DNA of 37,279 nucleotides. It comes from an uncultured Flavobacteriales bacterium. GTDB taxonomy: Bacteria; Bacteroidota; Bacteroidia; Flavobacteriales; Crocinitomicaceae. The stretch lies in the NCBI GenBank assembly GCA_946480815.1, contig CAMLLB010000044.1:1-37279 (forward strand), written 5' to 3'. The notes below the pieces were generated by a model that was not told the DNA's origin, did no database searches, and was given only the letters and a program-made list of their open reading frames with translations. The translations under genes and the position numbers were made by a program. Positions 16,369-25,290 of the stretch are shown here, piece by piece (the first letter of the stretch is position 1; the number at the start of each line of letters is the position of its first letter).

Positions 16369-16376
16369 TACTTTTG
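16369..16376 (+). promoter_or_regulatory. Candidate -7 box of purL
   Basis: TACTTTTG fits TAnnTTTG and lies 18 nt before the purL ATG at 16395. The expected -33 region is filled by the heptamer tract and has no TTTG. Confidence 0.4.
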
Positions 16377-16394
16377 CATCAAAGTTATAACAAA

Positions 16395-18632
16395 ATGAGT
16401 ACTTCCATCAAGCAAGAAGCTACAGTAGAGCAAGCGGTTGAATTAGGTTTGCGAGCTGATGAATTTGAAATGATCAAAGGAATCCTGGGTCGCACGCCAA
16501 ACTTTACTGAGACAGCCGTTTATTCTGTTATGTGGTCTGAGCACTGTTCTTACAAGAACTCCATCTACTGGTTAAAACAATTACCAAAAGATGGTCCACA
16601 CATGTTGGTAAAAGCCGGTGAAGAAAACGCCGGATTGGTAGATCTGGGAGATGGAATCGGTTGCGTGTTCAAAATTGAGTCTCACAACCACCCTTCTGCT
16701 TTGGAACCTTACCAGGGGGCTGCAACGGGAGTTGGAGGTATCAACCGCGATATATTCACGATGGGAGCTCGCCCGGTTGCACAATTAAATTCCCTGCGTT
16801 TCGGAGACATCGAAGAAGCACGCACAAAATGGTTGGTGAAAGGAGTTGTTAAAGGAATCGGTGATTACGGAAATGCTTTCGGAATTCCAATTGTGGGAGG
16901 TGAAGTGTTCTTTGACAAATCGTACAACCAAAACCCATTGGTAAATGCTTTCTCGGCAGGTATCATTGACACGAAAAAAGTTATTTCAGCGAAAGCCAAA
17001 GGTCCTGGAAACCCGGTGTATATTGTTGGTTCTTCAACAGGTAAAGACGGAATTGCAGGAGCGGCATTTGCTTCAAAAGATATTACAGAGGAATCCGCTC
17101 AGGATTTACCATCCGTTCAGGTAGGTGACCCATTCATGGAAAAATTGCTGTTGGAAGCTACCATGGAATTGGCAAATACAGATGCAATTGTTGGTATGCA
17201 GGATATGGGTGCAGCAGGAATTACCTGTTCTACCTGTGAAATGAGTGCCGGTGGTGGTGTCGGAATGGAAATCCATTTGGATCGCGTTCCTACACGTCAG
17301 GAAAATATGCTTCCTTATGAAATTTTGCTTTCTGAATCCCAGGAACGTATGTTAGTGGTCATTCAAAAAGGAAAAGAAGATGTCGTAAAACGCATTTTCG
17401 ACAAATGGGACCTTCATGCTGAAGAGATCGGAACAGTAACAGGTGACGGTCGTGTTCGCTACTACATGCATGGTGAATTGGTTGGTGATGTTCCTGCAGA
17501 ATCCTTGGTTCTTGGAGGCGGTGCACCGCAATACCAGCGCGAGTATTCCGAGCCGGCTTATTACCAGGAATACCAAAAATTCACGATCGACTCGGTAGAA
17601 CAACCGGATAATCTGAAAGAAATCGGGTTCTTCCTGTTGAGTCAACCGAATATTGCTTCCAAGCGCTGGGTTTACGAACAGTACGACTCTATGGTAGGAA
17701 CGAAAACAATGACTACCAATCGTCCTACAGATGCAGGAATTGTAAATCTGAAAGGAACTGAAAAGGCATTGGCAATGACCGTTGACTGTAATTCACGTTA
17801 TGTAAATGCTGATCCGGAAGTTGGTACTGCGATTGCTGTTTCTGAAGCCGCACGTAACATTGTAGTTTCAGGAGGTATTCCAAGCGCGATCACAAACTGT
17901 CTGAACTTCGGTAACCCGTACAACCCGGAATCTTACTGGCAATTTGTGGGTGCGATCAAAGGAATGTCAAAAGCATGTTTGAAATTTGAAACACCGGTTA
18001 CAGGAGGAAACGTTTCTTTCTACAACCAAAGTAATATCGGCGGAAAAGAGATTCCGGTTTTCCCTACCCCAACAATCGGAATGATCGGCGTGGTTCCGGA
18101 TAAATCGAAAATCATGTCTTTGGATTTCAAACAAAAAGGAGATTTGATCTTCATTTTGGGAGATTGTGTAAACGATATTTCTTCTTCCGAATATTTGGCG
18201 AAATACCACAAAATTGATGCTTCTCCGGCTCCGCATTTTGATCTGGAAAAAGAATATGTATTACAGGAAGCTGTAAAAGGATTAATCAGCCAGGAATTGA
18301 TCAATGCTGCTCACGACTGTGCGGATGGCGGATTGTTCGTTTCACTGGTTGAAATGTCCATGCCTCGCGGACTTGGTTTCGATATCGTTACCGACTCGGA
18401 GGTTCGTGAAGATGCATTCTTATTTGGTGAAGCTCAAAGCCGTGTGGTTGTAACCGTTTCCGAGGACACGGAAGAAGAGTTCATCGAATTCATGATGGGA
18501 AGCGGTGTGAATTACACACTTCTTGGTCATGTTACAAAAGGAAAAATGATGGTTGACGACGAGCATTTCGGATTTATCTCTGAAGCAAAAGAGATTTTTG
18601 ACAATGCTTTAGGAAAACTGATTGAAGGATAA
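16395..18632 (+). CDS. purL: Phosphoribosylformylglycinamidine synthase, small-type PurL
   Basis: Converts FGAR, ATP and ammonia to FGAM in purine synthesis. It is 745 residues, the length of the Bacillus-type PurL that works with separate PurS and PurQ; neither partner is in this window. Seen: [19 protein letters not shown] with His50, the ATP-site segment [23 protein letters not shown] (93-115), [33 protein letters not shown], then the second half with [31 protein letters not shown] and [15 protein letters not shown]. Both halves are complete. I chose ATG 16395 because the seven residues encoded upstream overlap the promoter box. Confidence 0.97.
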   Translation: MSTSIKQEATVEQAVELGLRADEFEMIKGILGRTPNFTETAVYSVMWSEHCSYKNSIYWLKQLPKDGPHMLVKAGEENAGLVDLGDGIGCVFKIESHNHPSALEPYQGAATGVGGINRDIFTMGARPVAQLNSLRFGDIEEARTKWLVKGVVKGIGDYGNAFGIPIVGGEVFFDKSYNQNPLVNAFSAGIIDTKKVISAKAKGPGNPVYIVGSSTGKDGIAGAAFASKDITEESAQDLPSVQVGDPFMEKLLLEATMELANTDAIVGMQDMGAAGITCSTCEMSAGGGVGMEIHLDRVPTRQENMLPYEILLSESQERMLVVIQKGKEDVVKRIFDKWDLHAEEIGTVTGDGRVRYYMHGELVGDVPAESLVLGGGAPQYQREYSEPAYYQEYQKFTIDSVEQPDNLKEIGFFLLSQPNIASKRWVYEQYDSMVGTKTMTTNRPTDAGIVNLKGTEKALAMTVDCNSRYVNADPEVGTAIAVSEAARNIVVSGGIPSAITNCLNFGNPYNPESYWQFVGAIKGMSKACLKFETPVTGGNVSFYNQSNIGGKEIPVFPTPTIGMIGVVPDKSKIMSLDFKQKGDLIFILGDCVNDISSSEYLAKYHKIDASPAPHFDLEKEYVLQEAVKGLISQELINAAHDCADGGLFVSLVEMSMPRGLGFDIVTDSEVREDAFLFGEAQSRVVVTVSEDTEEEFIEFMMGSGVNYTLLGHVTKGKMMVDDEHFGFISEAKEIFDNALGKLIEG

Positions 18633-18637
18633 AAAAT

Positions 18638-18716
18638 AATTATCAATTATAAATTATCAAGGAGGATTCTAAAGGCTGAACCTCCTTGATAATTAAATCA
18701 TTCATAATTGATAATT
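18638..18716. repeat. Long imperfect inverted repeat between purL and rsmG
   Basis: The left arm (18638-18665) and right arm (18681-18716) are inverted copies: 14 bp of CCTCCTTGATAATT match exactly, an 8-bp insertion sits in the right arm, then 13 bp of ATAATTGATAATT match. The inner stem extends through GGAGG-(A)-TTC / GAA-CCTCC around an 8-nt loop. There is no T tract on either side. It ends only 8 bp before the rsmG start. Confidence 0.85.
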
Positions 18717-18724
18717 TCAACAAT

Positions 18725-19351
18725 ATGAATCCAGTATTCAAATACTTCCCCGATCTCACAGCAGAACAACGTTCTCAGTTTGAACGATTGGAAGAATTGT
18801 ATTTGTTCTGGAATGCACAGATCAATGTAATTTCGAGAAAAGATACCGACGAATTCTACGAACGCCATGTATTACATTCGCTGGGCATTGCAAAAATCAT
18901 GGAGTTCACACCCGGATCGTCTGTTTTGGATATCGGGACAGGTGGTGGTTTCCCGGGAATTCCCCTGGCAATCTTATTTCCTGAAGTGCAATTTCACCTG
19001 GTAGATTCTATCGGAAAGAAAATCAAAGTCGTGAAGGAAGTAGCCCAGGCTTTAGGACTAAAAAACGTACGTGCAACCCATGCACGTGCTGAAGAAATCA
19101 AAGAACAATTCGATTTTATTGTGAGCAGGGCGGTCACTGCAATGCCGGCTTTTTTACCCTGGACGAAAGGAAAAATCTTTAAGGAAAATAAGAATCCCCT
19201 CCCAAATGGAATCCTATACCTGAAAGGTGGAGATCTGAGAGAAGAAATGGCTCCCGTGAAAAATTTCTATACTATTCACTCTCTTCAAACTATTTTTTCA
19301 GGTGAATTTTTCGAGACGAAAGCCGTGGTATATGTGGACTTGACGAACTAA
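18725..19351 (+). CDS. rsmG: 16S rRNA (guanine-N7)-methyltransferase G
   Basis: Methylates N7 of G527 (E. coli numbering) in 16S rRNA using SAM. 208 residues, the normal size. An N-terminal helical part (FERLEELYLFWNAQINVISRKDTDEFYERHVLHSL, about 19-53) is followed by the SAM-binding loop VLDIGTGGGFPGIPLAI (67-83), VDSIGKKIKVVKEVAQALGL, RATHARAEEI and the catalytic-region IVSRAVTAM. All are family hallmarks. I chose ATG 18725 (MNPVFKYFPDL); the 13 codons above it come from the inverted repeat. The hairpin upstream could affect expression relative to purL. Confidence 0.95.
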   Translation: MNPVFKYFPDLTAEQRSQFERLEELYLFWNAQINVISRKDTDEFYERHVLHSLGIAKIMEFTPGSSVLDIGTGGGFPGIPLAILFPEVQFHLVDSIGKKIKVVKEVAQALGLKNVRATHARAEEIKEQFDFIVSRAVTAMPAFLPWTKGKIFKENKNPLPNGILYLKGGDLREEMAPVKNFYTIHSLQTIFSGEFFETKAVVYVDLTN

Positions 19352-19391
19352 AAACTACAACAGATTATTTTCCAGACACTTAACCACCTCG

Positions 19392-19428
19392 TATTCATCC
19401 AGAATTCACGAAATATTCATCCAGAATT
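19392..19428 (+). repeat. 15-bp direct repeat
   Basis: TATTCATCCAGAATT occurs exactly at 19392-19406 and 19414-19428, 22 bp apart start to start, or two helical turns. It lies about 100 bp upstream of an exported hypothetical protein gene and could be a double operator. A weak TAATATTTG follows at about 19427. Confidence 0.8.
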
Positions 19429-19520
19429 AATATTTGATCGATAGAACACTCCATTTGTTCATTTGAGCAAAATGTTAGTCTTTTAACTATCTGTTATTTT
19501 GTATACTTGTCTTAAATCGT

Positions 19521-20150
19521 ATGATTATGAAGATGTTATACCTACTGCTCGGCTTATCTGTAAGCTTATTTAATACTACTTTTGCCCAAACCGACTATTC
19601 TGTCATTGCCTCCAACCGGATGATCCAGAAATACCACTTGCCTGAGAGAACTCAAAAAATTGCTCAAATTGATCCGGTAAGACTCCAGGTTTTGTGGAAT
19701 TACTTTTCTTCCAGTTTCTCATTTAACAGCTATGAAACTGGTCTTACAATCAAAGAACTATTAAATATTCAGCATTTCGATGTTTCCGAGTACGAACATT
19801 TAAGACAAGACAATGAACAAGTTCAGTTTATATACAGAGGAAGTATTCAAATCACCCTGAAATCCGGTGCAGAATTAACTAATTTACTTCAGGGATACGA
19901 TCTGAATTCCCTGATCCATGAATTACCGGAAAGACCTTTCCCTGTTTGGACAAGTTATGCTTTTTCAGACTCGGATTTCCAAACTTACAAAGAGCAGGTT
20001 TGGGATTGGGCAAGGGATTATCCGGCTGCTTATCTGCAGGTAACTTCTGACAACAATCGTCTGCATATTCGCTTTGAAGAGTTCCAAACAATGGAGGAGA
20101 CGAGGCGAACCCAAATTTTGACCGAATTGAACTATTTAATCATTGATTAA
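19521..20150 (+). CDS. Exported hypothetical protein
   Basis: 209 residues. The N-terminus MIMKMLYLLLGLSVSLFNTTFAQ is a Sec signal peptide with cleavage after AQ; the second ATG (19527) is an equally good start. The mature part (TDYSVIASNRMIQKYHLPERTQKIAQIDPVRLQ...) is soluble and mixed alpha/beta, with many aromatic residues and no cysteine. I recognise no family. It ends 10 bp before the type IX-secreted protein gene, so the two are probably cotranscribed; a role linked to that protein is only inference. Confidence 0.75.
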   Translation: MIMKMLYLLLGLSVSLFNTTFAQTDYSVIASNRMIQKYHLPERTQKIAQIDPVRLQVLWNYFSSSFSFNSYETGLTIKELLNIQHFDVSEYEHLRQDNEQVQFIYRGSIQITLKSGAELTNLLQGYDLNSLIHELPERPFPVWTSYAFSDSDFQTYKEQVWDWARDYPAAYLQVTSDNNRLHIRFEEFQTMEETRRTQILTELNYLIID

Positions 20151-20160
20151 TTTGCTGTAT

Positions 20161-22035
20161 ATGAAAAACTCCTACTTACTATTACTCCTTTTATCCTTTA
20201 CTATTTGGACGGAAAACAGCCGGGCACAGTGTTCCGGAGGTAGTGCTTTCAACACAGTAGCGGCTCCAACAGGAACAACAGCAACCACGATCAGTTCCTG
20301 TAACTGGTCAGGTGATTATAATACCATTACCGGTGTGGTCGCAGGAAGTAATTACACGCTGACAGCTTCTCCGTCAGCATGCATTACCGTTCACAGCGGG
20401 TCTCCGACAGGAACTGTGGTTGCTTTCGGAATGGGATCCGTTCCATTTACCGCTCCTTCGTCAGGTACTTACTACATGACATTGAATGCCAATTGTTCGG
20501 GCTGTGGAACAGGTACAACGTGTTTAACTACAACTATTACCTGTACTTCATGTGGTACAGGCCCTTGTGCATCATCTTCTACTATTTCGGGTTGTGGCCA
20601 GGCTTTTAACCTTTCAACAACAGGTGCATCCTCGTTTATTTCAACCCTGTGTTCAACTTCAACACCTGGTTTGGAACAAATTTATAGTTACACCGCAACT
20701 TCAACCGGAAGTTACTCATTTAATGTGACCTCCGTTACCGGAGGCGGTTATGCAATCGGTTGGCAAGCCGGAGGATGTTCGGCAACAGGATGGAACTGTG
20801 CAGGAACAGCAACAACTCCCGGATCCGTTGGGTCTATTTCTCTTACCTCCGGTACAACCTATTATTTTGTAATGGACGCAACTTCTACCGCAGCATCCGG
20901 AATAACGTTCTCATTAACCTGTCCTGTAGGTGGACCTACAGTTGCAGGAGATTGTGCGGTAGCAGCCAATGTCTGCTCCAATGCCTCGTTTGCAATCGAT
21001 CCAAATGGCTACGGTGCAATCAATGAAATTTGCCTTGCAGGAACTTGCGCTGCAAATCCAGCAATCAATGTTAATGGTACTAATTCAGGATGTTTGTTAT
21101 CTGAAGAGCTAAATAGTACCTGGATGATTGTGAACGTATTAACGGGAGGATCACTAACATTCGAATTGGGAACACCCAATTCAGGAACGCTCAATTGCCT
21201 GGATTGGTCCATGTGGGCATACAATCCTTCTACTACCTGCGCTGCTATTCAAGCCGGAACGCAAGCACCGGTCCGCTGCAACTATAACGGTGATTGTGAA
21301 GAATTCACCGGACTGGCAAGTACTCTTCCTACCGGAGCAAGTTCCATGTCAAATTGGGAAGCACCTTTGAATCCCGGATCAAATACACAATACTTAATCT
21401 GTTTGTCGAATTACTCGTCGGCAATAACAACTGTTCCACTCTCGTTTGGAGGAACTGCGGTAGTCAGCTGCTCCCCGCTTGGAGCGGAGTCCGTGAACCT
21501 GACAGGTAAGAATGAATCCGGTTTCAATACCTTGAATTGGGTCAGTTCAAGTGAATTCAAGGTTGATAAATATATTATTGAACGCAGTGAAAACGGCAAT
21601 CAATATGTTGAGATCGGAACCATAAAAGCTCATGGATTAAGTGTTGAAGCATTGACATATCAATTCGAAGACCTTCAACCGATTAATGGTATGGCTTACT
21701 ACCGGGTACGATTAGTCCGGGAAAATGGAACAACAAATACATCAAACACCCTGGCAATTGAACAGCAATTCATGAACGACCTGGAATTGATAAAAACGTT
21801 CCCGAATCCAGTGGAAAACAATCTGAGTGTAGTACTTTCATCTAAAACGGAAACGACTTATCAGTTAACACTTTCTACCCTGAACGGTCAAAAAGTATTC
21901 GAAAATAGTCAAACAGTTCAAAAAGGACTGACTTATGCTTCCATTGATGTTCGCGAATTTAAAAACGGATTTTACCTGCTGACTCTTGCGAAAGAAGGCA
22001 AAACCCTGTCAACCCATAAGATCATTATTGAATAA
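20161..22035 (+). CDS. Secreted protein with type IX C-terminal sorting domain
   Basis: 624 residues. Signal peptide MKNSYLLLLLLSFTIWTENSRAQ, then a long Cys-, Ser-, Thr- and Gly-rich region (about 24-440) with at least three similar segments of the kind TGSYSFNVTSVTGGGYAIGW / GTTYYFVMDA, which look like beta-sandwich repeats. A fibronectin-III-like segment follows (about 450-540, LNWVSSSEFKVDKYIIERSENG). The last 75 residues are a type A sorting domain: FPNPVENNLSVVLSS..., LSTLNGQKVF, LKNGFYLLTL-like, ending in KIIIE. The sorting domain directs export through the type IX system and attachment at the cell surface. The start is ATG 20161; a TTG at 20143 overlaps the upstream gene. A strong terminator follows. 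Confidence 0.9.
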   Translation: MKNSYLLLLLLSFTIWTENSRAQCSGGSAFNTVAAPTGTTATTISSCNWSGDYNTITGVVAGSNYTLTASPSACITVHSGSPTGTVVAFGMGSVPFTAPSSGTYYMTLNANCSGCGTGTTCLTTTITCTSCGTGPCASSSTISGCGQAFNLSTTGASSFISTLCSTSTPGLEQIYSYTATSTGSYSFNVTSVTGGGYAIGWQAGGCSATGWNCAGTATTPGSVGSISLTSGTTYYFVMDATSTAASGITFSLTCPVGGPTVAGDCAVAANVCSNASFAIDPNGYGAINEICLAGTCAANPAINVNGTNSGCLLSEELNSTWMIVNVLTGGSLTFELGTPNSGTLNCLDWSMWAYNPSTTCAAIQAGTQAPVRCNYNGDCEEFTGLASTLPTGASSMSNWEAPLNPGSNTQYLICLSNYSSAITTVPLSFGGTAVVSCSPLGAESVNLTGKNESGFNTLNWVSSSEFKVDKYIIERSENGNQYVEIGTIKAHGLSVEALTYQFEDLQPINGMAYYRVRLVRENGTTNTSNTLAIEQQFMNDLELIKTFPNPVENNLSVVLSSKTETTYQLTLSTLNGQKVFENSQTVQKGLTYASIDVREFKNGFYLLTLAKEGKTLSTHKIIIE

Positions 22036-22053
22036 AGCAACTTAGATCTAAGG

Positions 22054-22088
22054 AAAAGACCGGTTCGATAAAAACCGGTCTTTTTTTT
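22054..22088 (+). terminator. Rho-independent terminator after the type IX-secreted protein gene
   Basis: AAAAGACCGGTT (22054-22065) pairs perfectly with AACCGGTCTTTT (22073-22084) around a 7-nt loop. T runs to 22088. Confidence 0.93.
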
Positions 22089-22199
22089 GATCATTCGCTA
22101 ATAAAACAGCGGATTTTGACAATTTATGACCCTTTCATTTGTTTTTGGAAGGTCATTTCACTAAATTCACTAAGTACTGAATTTTTAGAGAAATGCAGG

Positions 22200-22239
22200 G
22201 CTCACTATCACAATGTACCATATTCACAATGCTCACTAT
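22200..22239 (+). repeat. Nested direct repeats upstream of the PAS-PP2C gene
   Basis: GCTCACTAT occurs at 22200-22208 and 22231-22239, and CACAATG at 22209-22215 and 22225-22231. The order is A-B-spacer-B-A. They end about 50 bp before the phosphatase start, where a regulator could bind. I see no exact TAnnTTTG box in this spacer (22089-22289). Confidence 0.55.
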
Positions 22240-22289
22240 TTGTGCATCAGCTGCCAATGCTTTTAGGAGAAGTTTAAAATTCGATCGCT

Positions 22290-23546
22290 ATGTTTGAAAA
22301 CATGTATGAGGGCCGTTCGGAAGAGGAACTTAAAAAAATCATTACGGAATACGAGCGCTCCCTGAGAATAGAAAAACGCTACCAGGAAACTTTAAACCAT
22401 ATGATGGAGGGGTTTCAGATTATTGACTATGACTGGCGTTATTTGTATGTGAACGATACGGTAATCCGTCATAGCAAGATGACACGGGAAAACCTGTTAC
22501 AGAAATCTTTCCTGGAGGTTTATCCTCATTTGGAAGATTCCGAATTGCATCGTTCCATGAGAAAATGCATGGAAAACCGTACCCCTGAACAGTTCGAAAA
22601 CAAAATGGAATACGCTGATGGCAGTGTGGCATGGTTTAGATTGAGTGTTCAGCCAGTACCTGAAGGAATTTGTATTTTATCGATTGAAATCTCTCAATTA
22701 AAAAAAGCGGAAGAAGATTTACGAAGGCTCAACGATGTCCTTGACCAGAAAGTAAAAATCCGCACCTCTATTCTTGCTGAAAAGAACAATGAGATCATGG
22801 ACAGCATCAATTATGCTCAAAAGATCCAACAGTGCTTTCTGCCCAACGAACAGGATTTTATCAGTCATTTTCCGCAGTCATTCATTTTCTTCCAGCCAAA
22901 AGACATTGTGAGCGGTGATTTCTACTGGCTCAAAAACCTGGGCAACAAAACAATTTTCGCAATGGCAGACTGCACCGGCCATGGTGTTCCCGGAGCATTA
23001 ATCAGTATTATCGGGGCCTTTATGCTAAATGATATTTCCTCTTCCTCTACCGATGTTCCGCTTACAACCATTCTTCAGAACTTAAACCGGCGCATTAAGG
23101 AAGTCCTGAAACAGGAAAACGATGATTCGTTGCAGGATGGAATGGACATTGCACTTTGTTCGTATGACCCTGCTAAGAACGAAATTGAATTTACCGGGGC
23201 AAACAGACCCCTTTGGCTTGTAAGAAAAGGGAGTTCTGTTTTGGAAGAGTTCTGTTCTACGCGCGTTCCAATTGGAGGATATACATCCAATTCCCAGGAA
23301 TTTATTTGCCACAAAATCTTGCTGGAAAAAGGCGACACTTTTTACCTGGCTTCAGACGGTTATGCCGACCAGGATGGCGGTGAGCGGGGAAAAAAATTCA
23401 AGACTAAAAACTTCAAGCATCTTTTGGCAGGAATGCAGCTTCTATCCATGTCCCATCAGAAAAAACACCTGGAAAATTTTGCAGAAACATGGAGAGCCGG
23501 ACGGGAGCAACTGGATGATATGCTTGTAATAGGAATACGTGTTTAA
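22290..23546 (+). CDS. PAS-domain PP2C (SpoIIE-type) serine phosphatase
   Basis: 418 residues. A short N-terminal helix is followed by a PAS sensor domain (about 33-137: MMEGFQIIDYDWRYLYVNDTVIRHSKM... GICILSIEISQLKKAEEDL), a coiled-coil linker (about 136-175) ending in the characteristic MDSINYAQKIQQCFLP, and a SpoIIE PP2C domain to the end. Metal-binding acidic residues are in SGDFYW (Asp210), ADCTGHGVPGA (Asp227), SDGYADQ and LDDMLVIG. Such phosphatases dephosphorylate anti-anti-sigma (STAS) proteins in partner-switching pathways. No STAS or anti-sigma gene is in this window, so the target is unknown. There is no signal peptide or membrane segment, so it senses a cytoplasmic ligand. Confidence 0.9.
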   Translation: MFENMYEGRSEEELKKIITEYERSLRIEKRYQETLNHMMEGFQIIDYDWRYLYVNDTVIRHSKMTRENLLQKSFLEVYPHLEDSELHRSMRKCMENRTPEQFENKMEYADGSVAWFRLSVQPVPEGICILSIEISQLKKAEEDLRRLNDVLDQKVKIRTSILAEKNNEIMDSINYAQKIQQCFLPNEQDFISHFPQSFIFFQPKDIVSGDFYWLKNLGNKTIFAMADCTGHGVPGALISIIGAFMLNDISSSSTDVPLTTILQNLNRRIKEVLKQENDDSLQDGMDIALCSYDPAKNEIEFTGANRPLWLVRKGSSVLEEFCSTRVPIGGYTSNSQEFICHKILLEKGDTFYLASDGYADQDGGERGKKFKTKNFKHLLAGMQLLSMSHQKKHLENFAETWRAGREQLDDMLVIGIRV

Positions 23547-23570
23547 TTCTTTTGTATCTTCGGGGTAAAG

Positions 23571-24035
23571 ATGAGAACAGAAGGAACAACACCGGAAGAA
23601 ATGATCGCAAACTGTCCGGAAGAACGACGGGAAGCAATGATTAAATTGAGAAAAACAATCCTGGACAATCTTCCTGCAGGATTCAGTGAAGGAATCGGAT
23701 ATGGAATGATTGGCTATGCCGTTCCGCATTCCTTGTATCCGGCCGGGTATCATTGCGACCCGAAATTGCCTCTGCCTTTTATGAGTTTTGCCTCACAGAA
23801 AAATTTTATCGCATTCTATCACATGGGAATCTATGCCGATCCCGAACTATTGAAGTGGTTTCAGACAGAATATGCTAAAGTAAGTCCAACGAAACTAGAT
23901 ATGGGAAAAAGCTGTGTCCGCTTCAAAAAGCCCGATCAAATCCCCTTTGAGCTGATTGGTCAATTGGTTTCAAAAGTAACACCTGAAGCATGGATCGAAA
24001 CATATGAAAGAAATTATAAATCCAAACTAAAATAG
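23571..24035 (+). CDS. DUF1801-family (YdhG-like) protein
   Basis: 154 residues, cytoplasmic. The pattern PEERREAMIKLRKTILDNLPAGFSEGIGYGMIGYAVPHSLYPAGYH, then PFMSFASQKNFIAFYHMGIYAD and SCVRFKKPDQIPFELIGQLV, matches DUF1801/YdhG proteins, small domains of unclear role (some are found with stress genes). It starts 24 bp after the phosphatase stop and ends 3 bp before the next ATG, so the three genes are likely one transcript. Confidence 0.82.
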   Translation: MRTEGTTPEEMIANCPEERREAMIKLRKTILDNLPAGFSEGIGYGMIGYAVPHSLYPAGYHCDPKLPLPFMSFASQKNFIAFYHMGIYADPELLKWFQTEYAKVSPTKLDMGKSCVRFKKPDQIPFELIGQLVSKVTPEAWIETYERNYKSKLK

Positions 24036-24038
24036 ATT

Positions 24039-24686
24039 ATGGAAGTATTAGATAATATGAACTTTTTCTCTCAGAAGAATGTTGATCTCAGCAATCTGAA
24101 TTATCCATTGAAATTTACTTTCAAGATTGGAACTTTGGCTAATGACTTCGTGATCGCGGATGCCAATTCGGTAACTTTGGCTTATGTACGCCAAAAAATG
24201 TTCAAGTTCATTGAAGAAATACAGGTTTTTACGGATACCAATAAAACAGACCTGGAATTCACAATCAAGGCAAATAAGTGGATCGATTTTTCAGCAACTT
24301 ATGTTTTTACGGACAAAAAAGGAATTGAAAAAGGGCGTGTGGCACGTAAAGGTTGGGCTTCTATCTGGAAGGCCCGTTATGATGTATACGATCAGCACGA
24401 GCATCTGGCTTTCCATATTATGGAAGAAAATGCCTGGACAAAAGTATTCGACAGCTTATTCAGTGAGATTCCGATTTTGGGAATGTTTACAGGATATGTC
24501 TTCAATCCGAAATACATTGTAGGAAGACCTGACGGATCAAAGGTGATGCGCTTAAAGAAAAATCCTTCGATGTTCGGAAGAAGCTTCTCACTTGAAAAAA
24601 TCGGACCGACACATAATGCCGGTGAAGACGAATGCATCGTGCTTTCGTTGATGATGATGATCTTACTTGAGAGAAGACGAGGATAA
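24039..24686 (+). CDS. Tubby/LURP-one-like beta-barrel protein
   Basis: 215 residues without signal peptide or true membrane span. Alternating strands such as YPLKFTFKIGTLANDFVIADANSVTLAYVRQKMFKF, FSATYVFTDKKGIEKGRVARKGWASIWKARYDVYDQ and AFHIMEENAWTKVF, then FNPKYIVGRPDGSKVMRLKKNPSMFGRSFSLEKIG, fit the 12-stranded barrel of the LURP-one/tubby C-terminal superfamily, which includes phospholipid scramblase relatives. The central hydrophobic helix (about 145-160) would fill the barrel. The assignment rests on pattern, not a search, and the function is unknown. It is last in the phosphatase-DUF1801 transcript. Confidence 0.6.
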   Translation: MEVLDNMNFFSQKNVDLSNLNYPLKFTFKIGTLANDFVIADANSVTLAYVRQKMFKFIEEIQVFTDTNKTDLEFTIKANKWIDFSATYVFTDKKGIEKGRVARKGWASIWKARYDVYDQHEHLAFHIMEENAWTKVFDSLFSEIPILGMFTGYVFNPKYIVGRPDGSKVMRLKKNPSMFGRSFSLEKIGPTHNAGEDECIVLSLMMMILLERRRG

Positions 24687-24691
24687 AATTA

Positions 24692-24725
24692 AGTAGGGGC
24701 AAATAATTATTTCCCCTACTGTTTT
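24692..24725 (+). terminator. Hairpin terminator after the tubby-like gene
   Basis: AGTAGGGG (24692-24699) pairs with CCCCTACT (24713-24720); the intervening AAATAATTATTT is itself palindromic. A short GTTTT tail follows. Confidence 0.65.
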
Positions 24726-24754
24726 CATTACAATGCTTTCTTAAAATATTCATT

Positions 24755-25186
24755 ATGAGCCTGATTCTTGCCATTTTACTTTTTCTCATTTTTTTATTCC
24801 TTTCTTCCCTTCATTTTTACTGGGCTTTAGGTGGAAAATGGGGTTATGGAGCTGTTCTTCCGACAAAACATGATAAAACTGATCAAAAAGCCCTGAATCC
24901 GGGAATTATTGCCACACTCATAGTTGCTTTCGGATTGCTTGCTTTTGGATTATTGCCACTCATTATTACGGGCACAATTCCTTTTGAACTTCCTCATTGG
25001 CTGGATAAATCCGGTTTGTGGATCATTGCGGGAATATTCGGGATCCGGGCAATCGGTGAATTCCGTTACGTGGGCTTTTTCAAGAAATACAAAAACACCA
25101 AATTCGGCAGGAACGATACGAAGTATTACTCCCCCTTGTGTTTGCTCATCAGTCTTGCAGCATTTGCCCTTATTTTAATTCGATAA
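24755..25186 (+). CDS. DUF3995 membrane protein
   Basis: 143 residues with four hydrophobic segments: 2-27, 49-75, 84-100 and 124-143. SLHFYWALGGKWGYGAVLPT near the first helix and FRYVGFFKKYKNTKFGRNDTKYYSPLCLLISL near the end are the conserved parts of DUF3995 proteins, small integral membrane proteins with no assigned role. It is a single-gene unit after a terminator, convergent with acs. Confidence 0.85.
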   Translation: MSLILAILLFLIFLFLSSLHFYWALGGKWGYGAVLPTKHDKTDQKALNPGIIATLIVAFGLLAFGLLPLIITGTIPFELPHWLDKSGLWIIAGIFGIRAIGEFRYVGFFKKYKNTKFGRNDTKYYSPLCLLISLAAFALILIR

Positions 25187-25244
25187 TTTATGTCATGAGG
25201 GCAGACTCCCCAGGATCATTCCCCCTCTATAACTATTGAAATGA

Positions 25245-25290
25245 AATTCGTAATTCGTAATTCGTAATTCGTAATTCGTAATTCGTAATT
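25245..25290. repeat. Perfect heptamer tandem repeat AATTCGT
   Basis: Six full copies of AATTCGT (starts 25245, 25252, 25259, 25266, 25273, 25280) and a partial seventh fill the spacer between DUF3995 and the acs stop codon, touching the end of acs. The same unit in degenerate form, in both orientations, lies upstream of purL. Confidence 0.95.

Noticed and set aside
25245..25290. CRISPR-like repeat array
   Set aside because: The 7-bp unit has no spacers and no cas genes are present; it is a simple tandem repeat.
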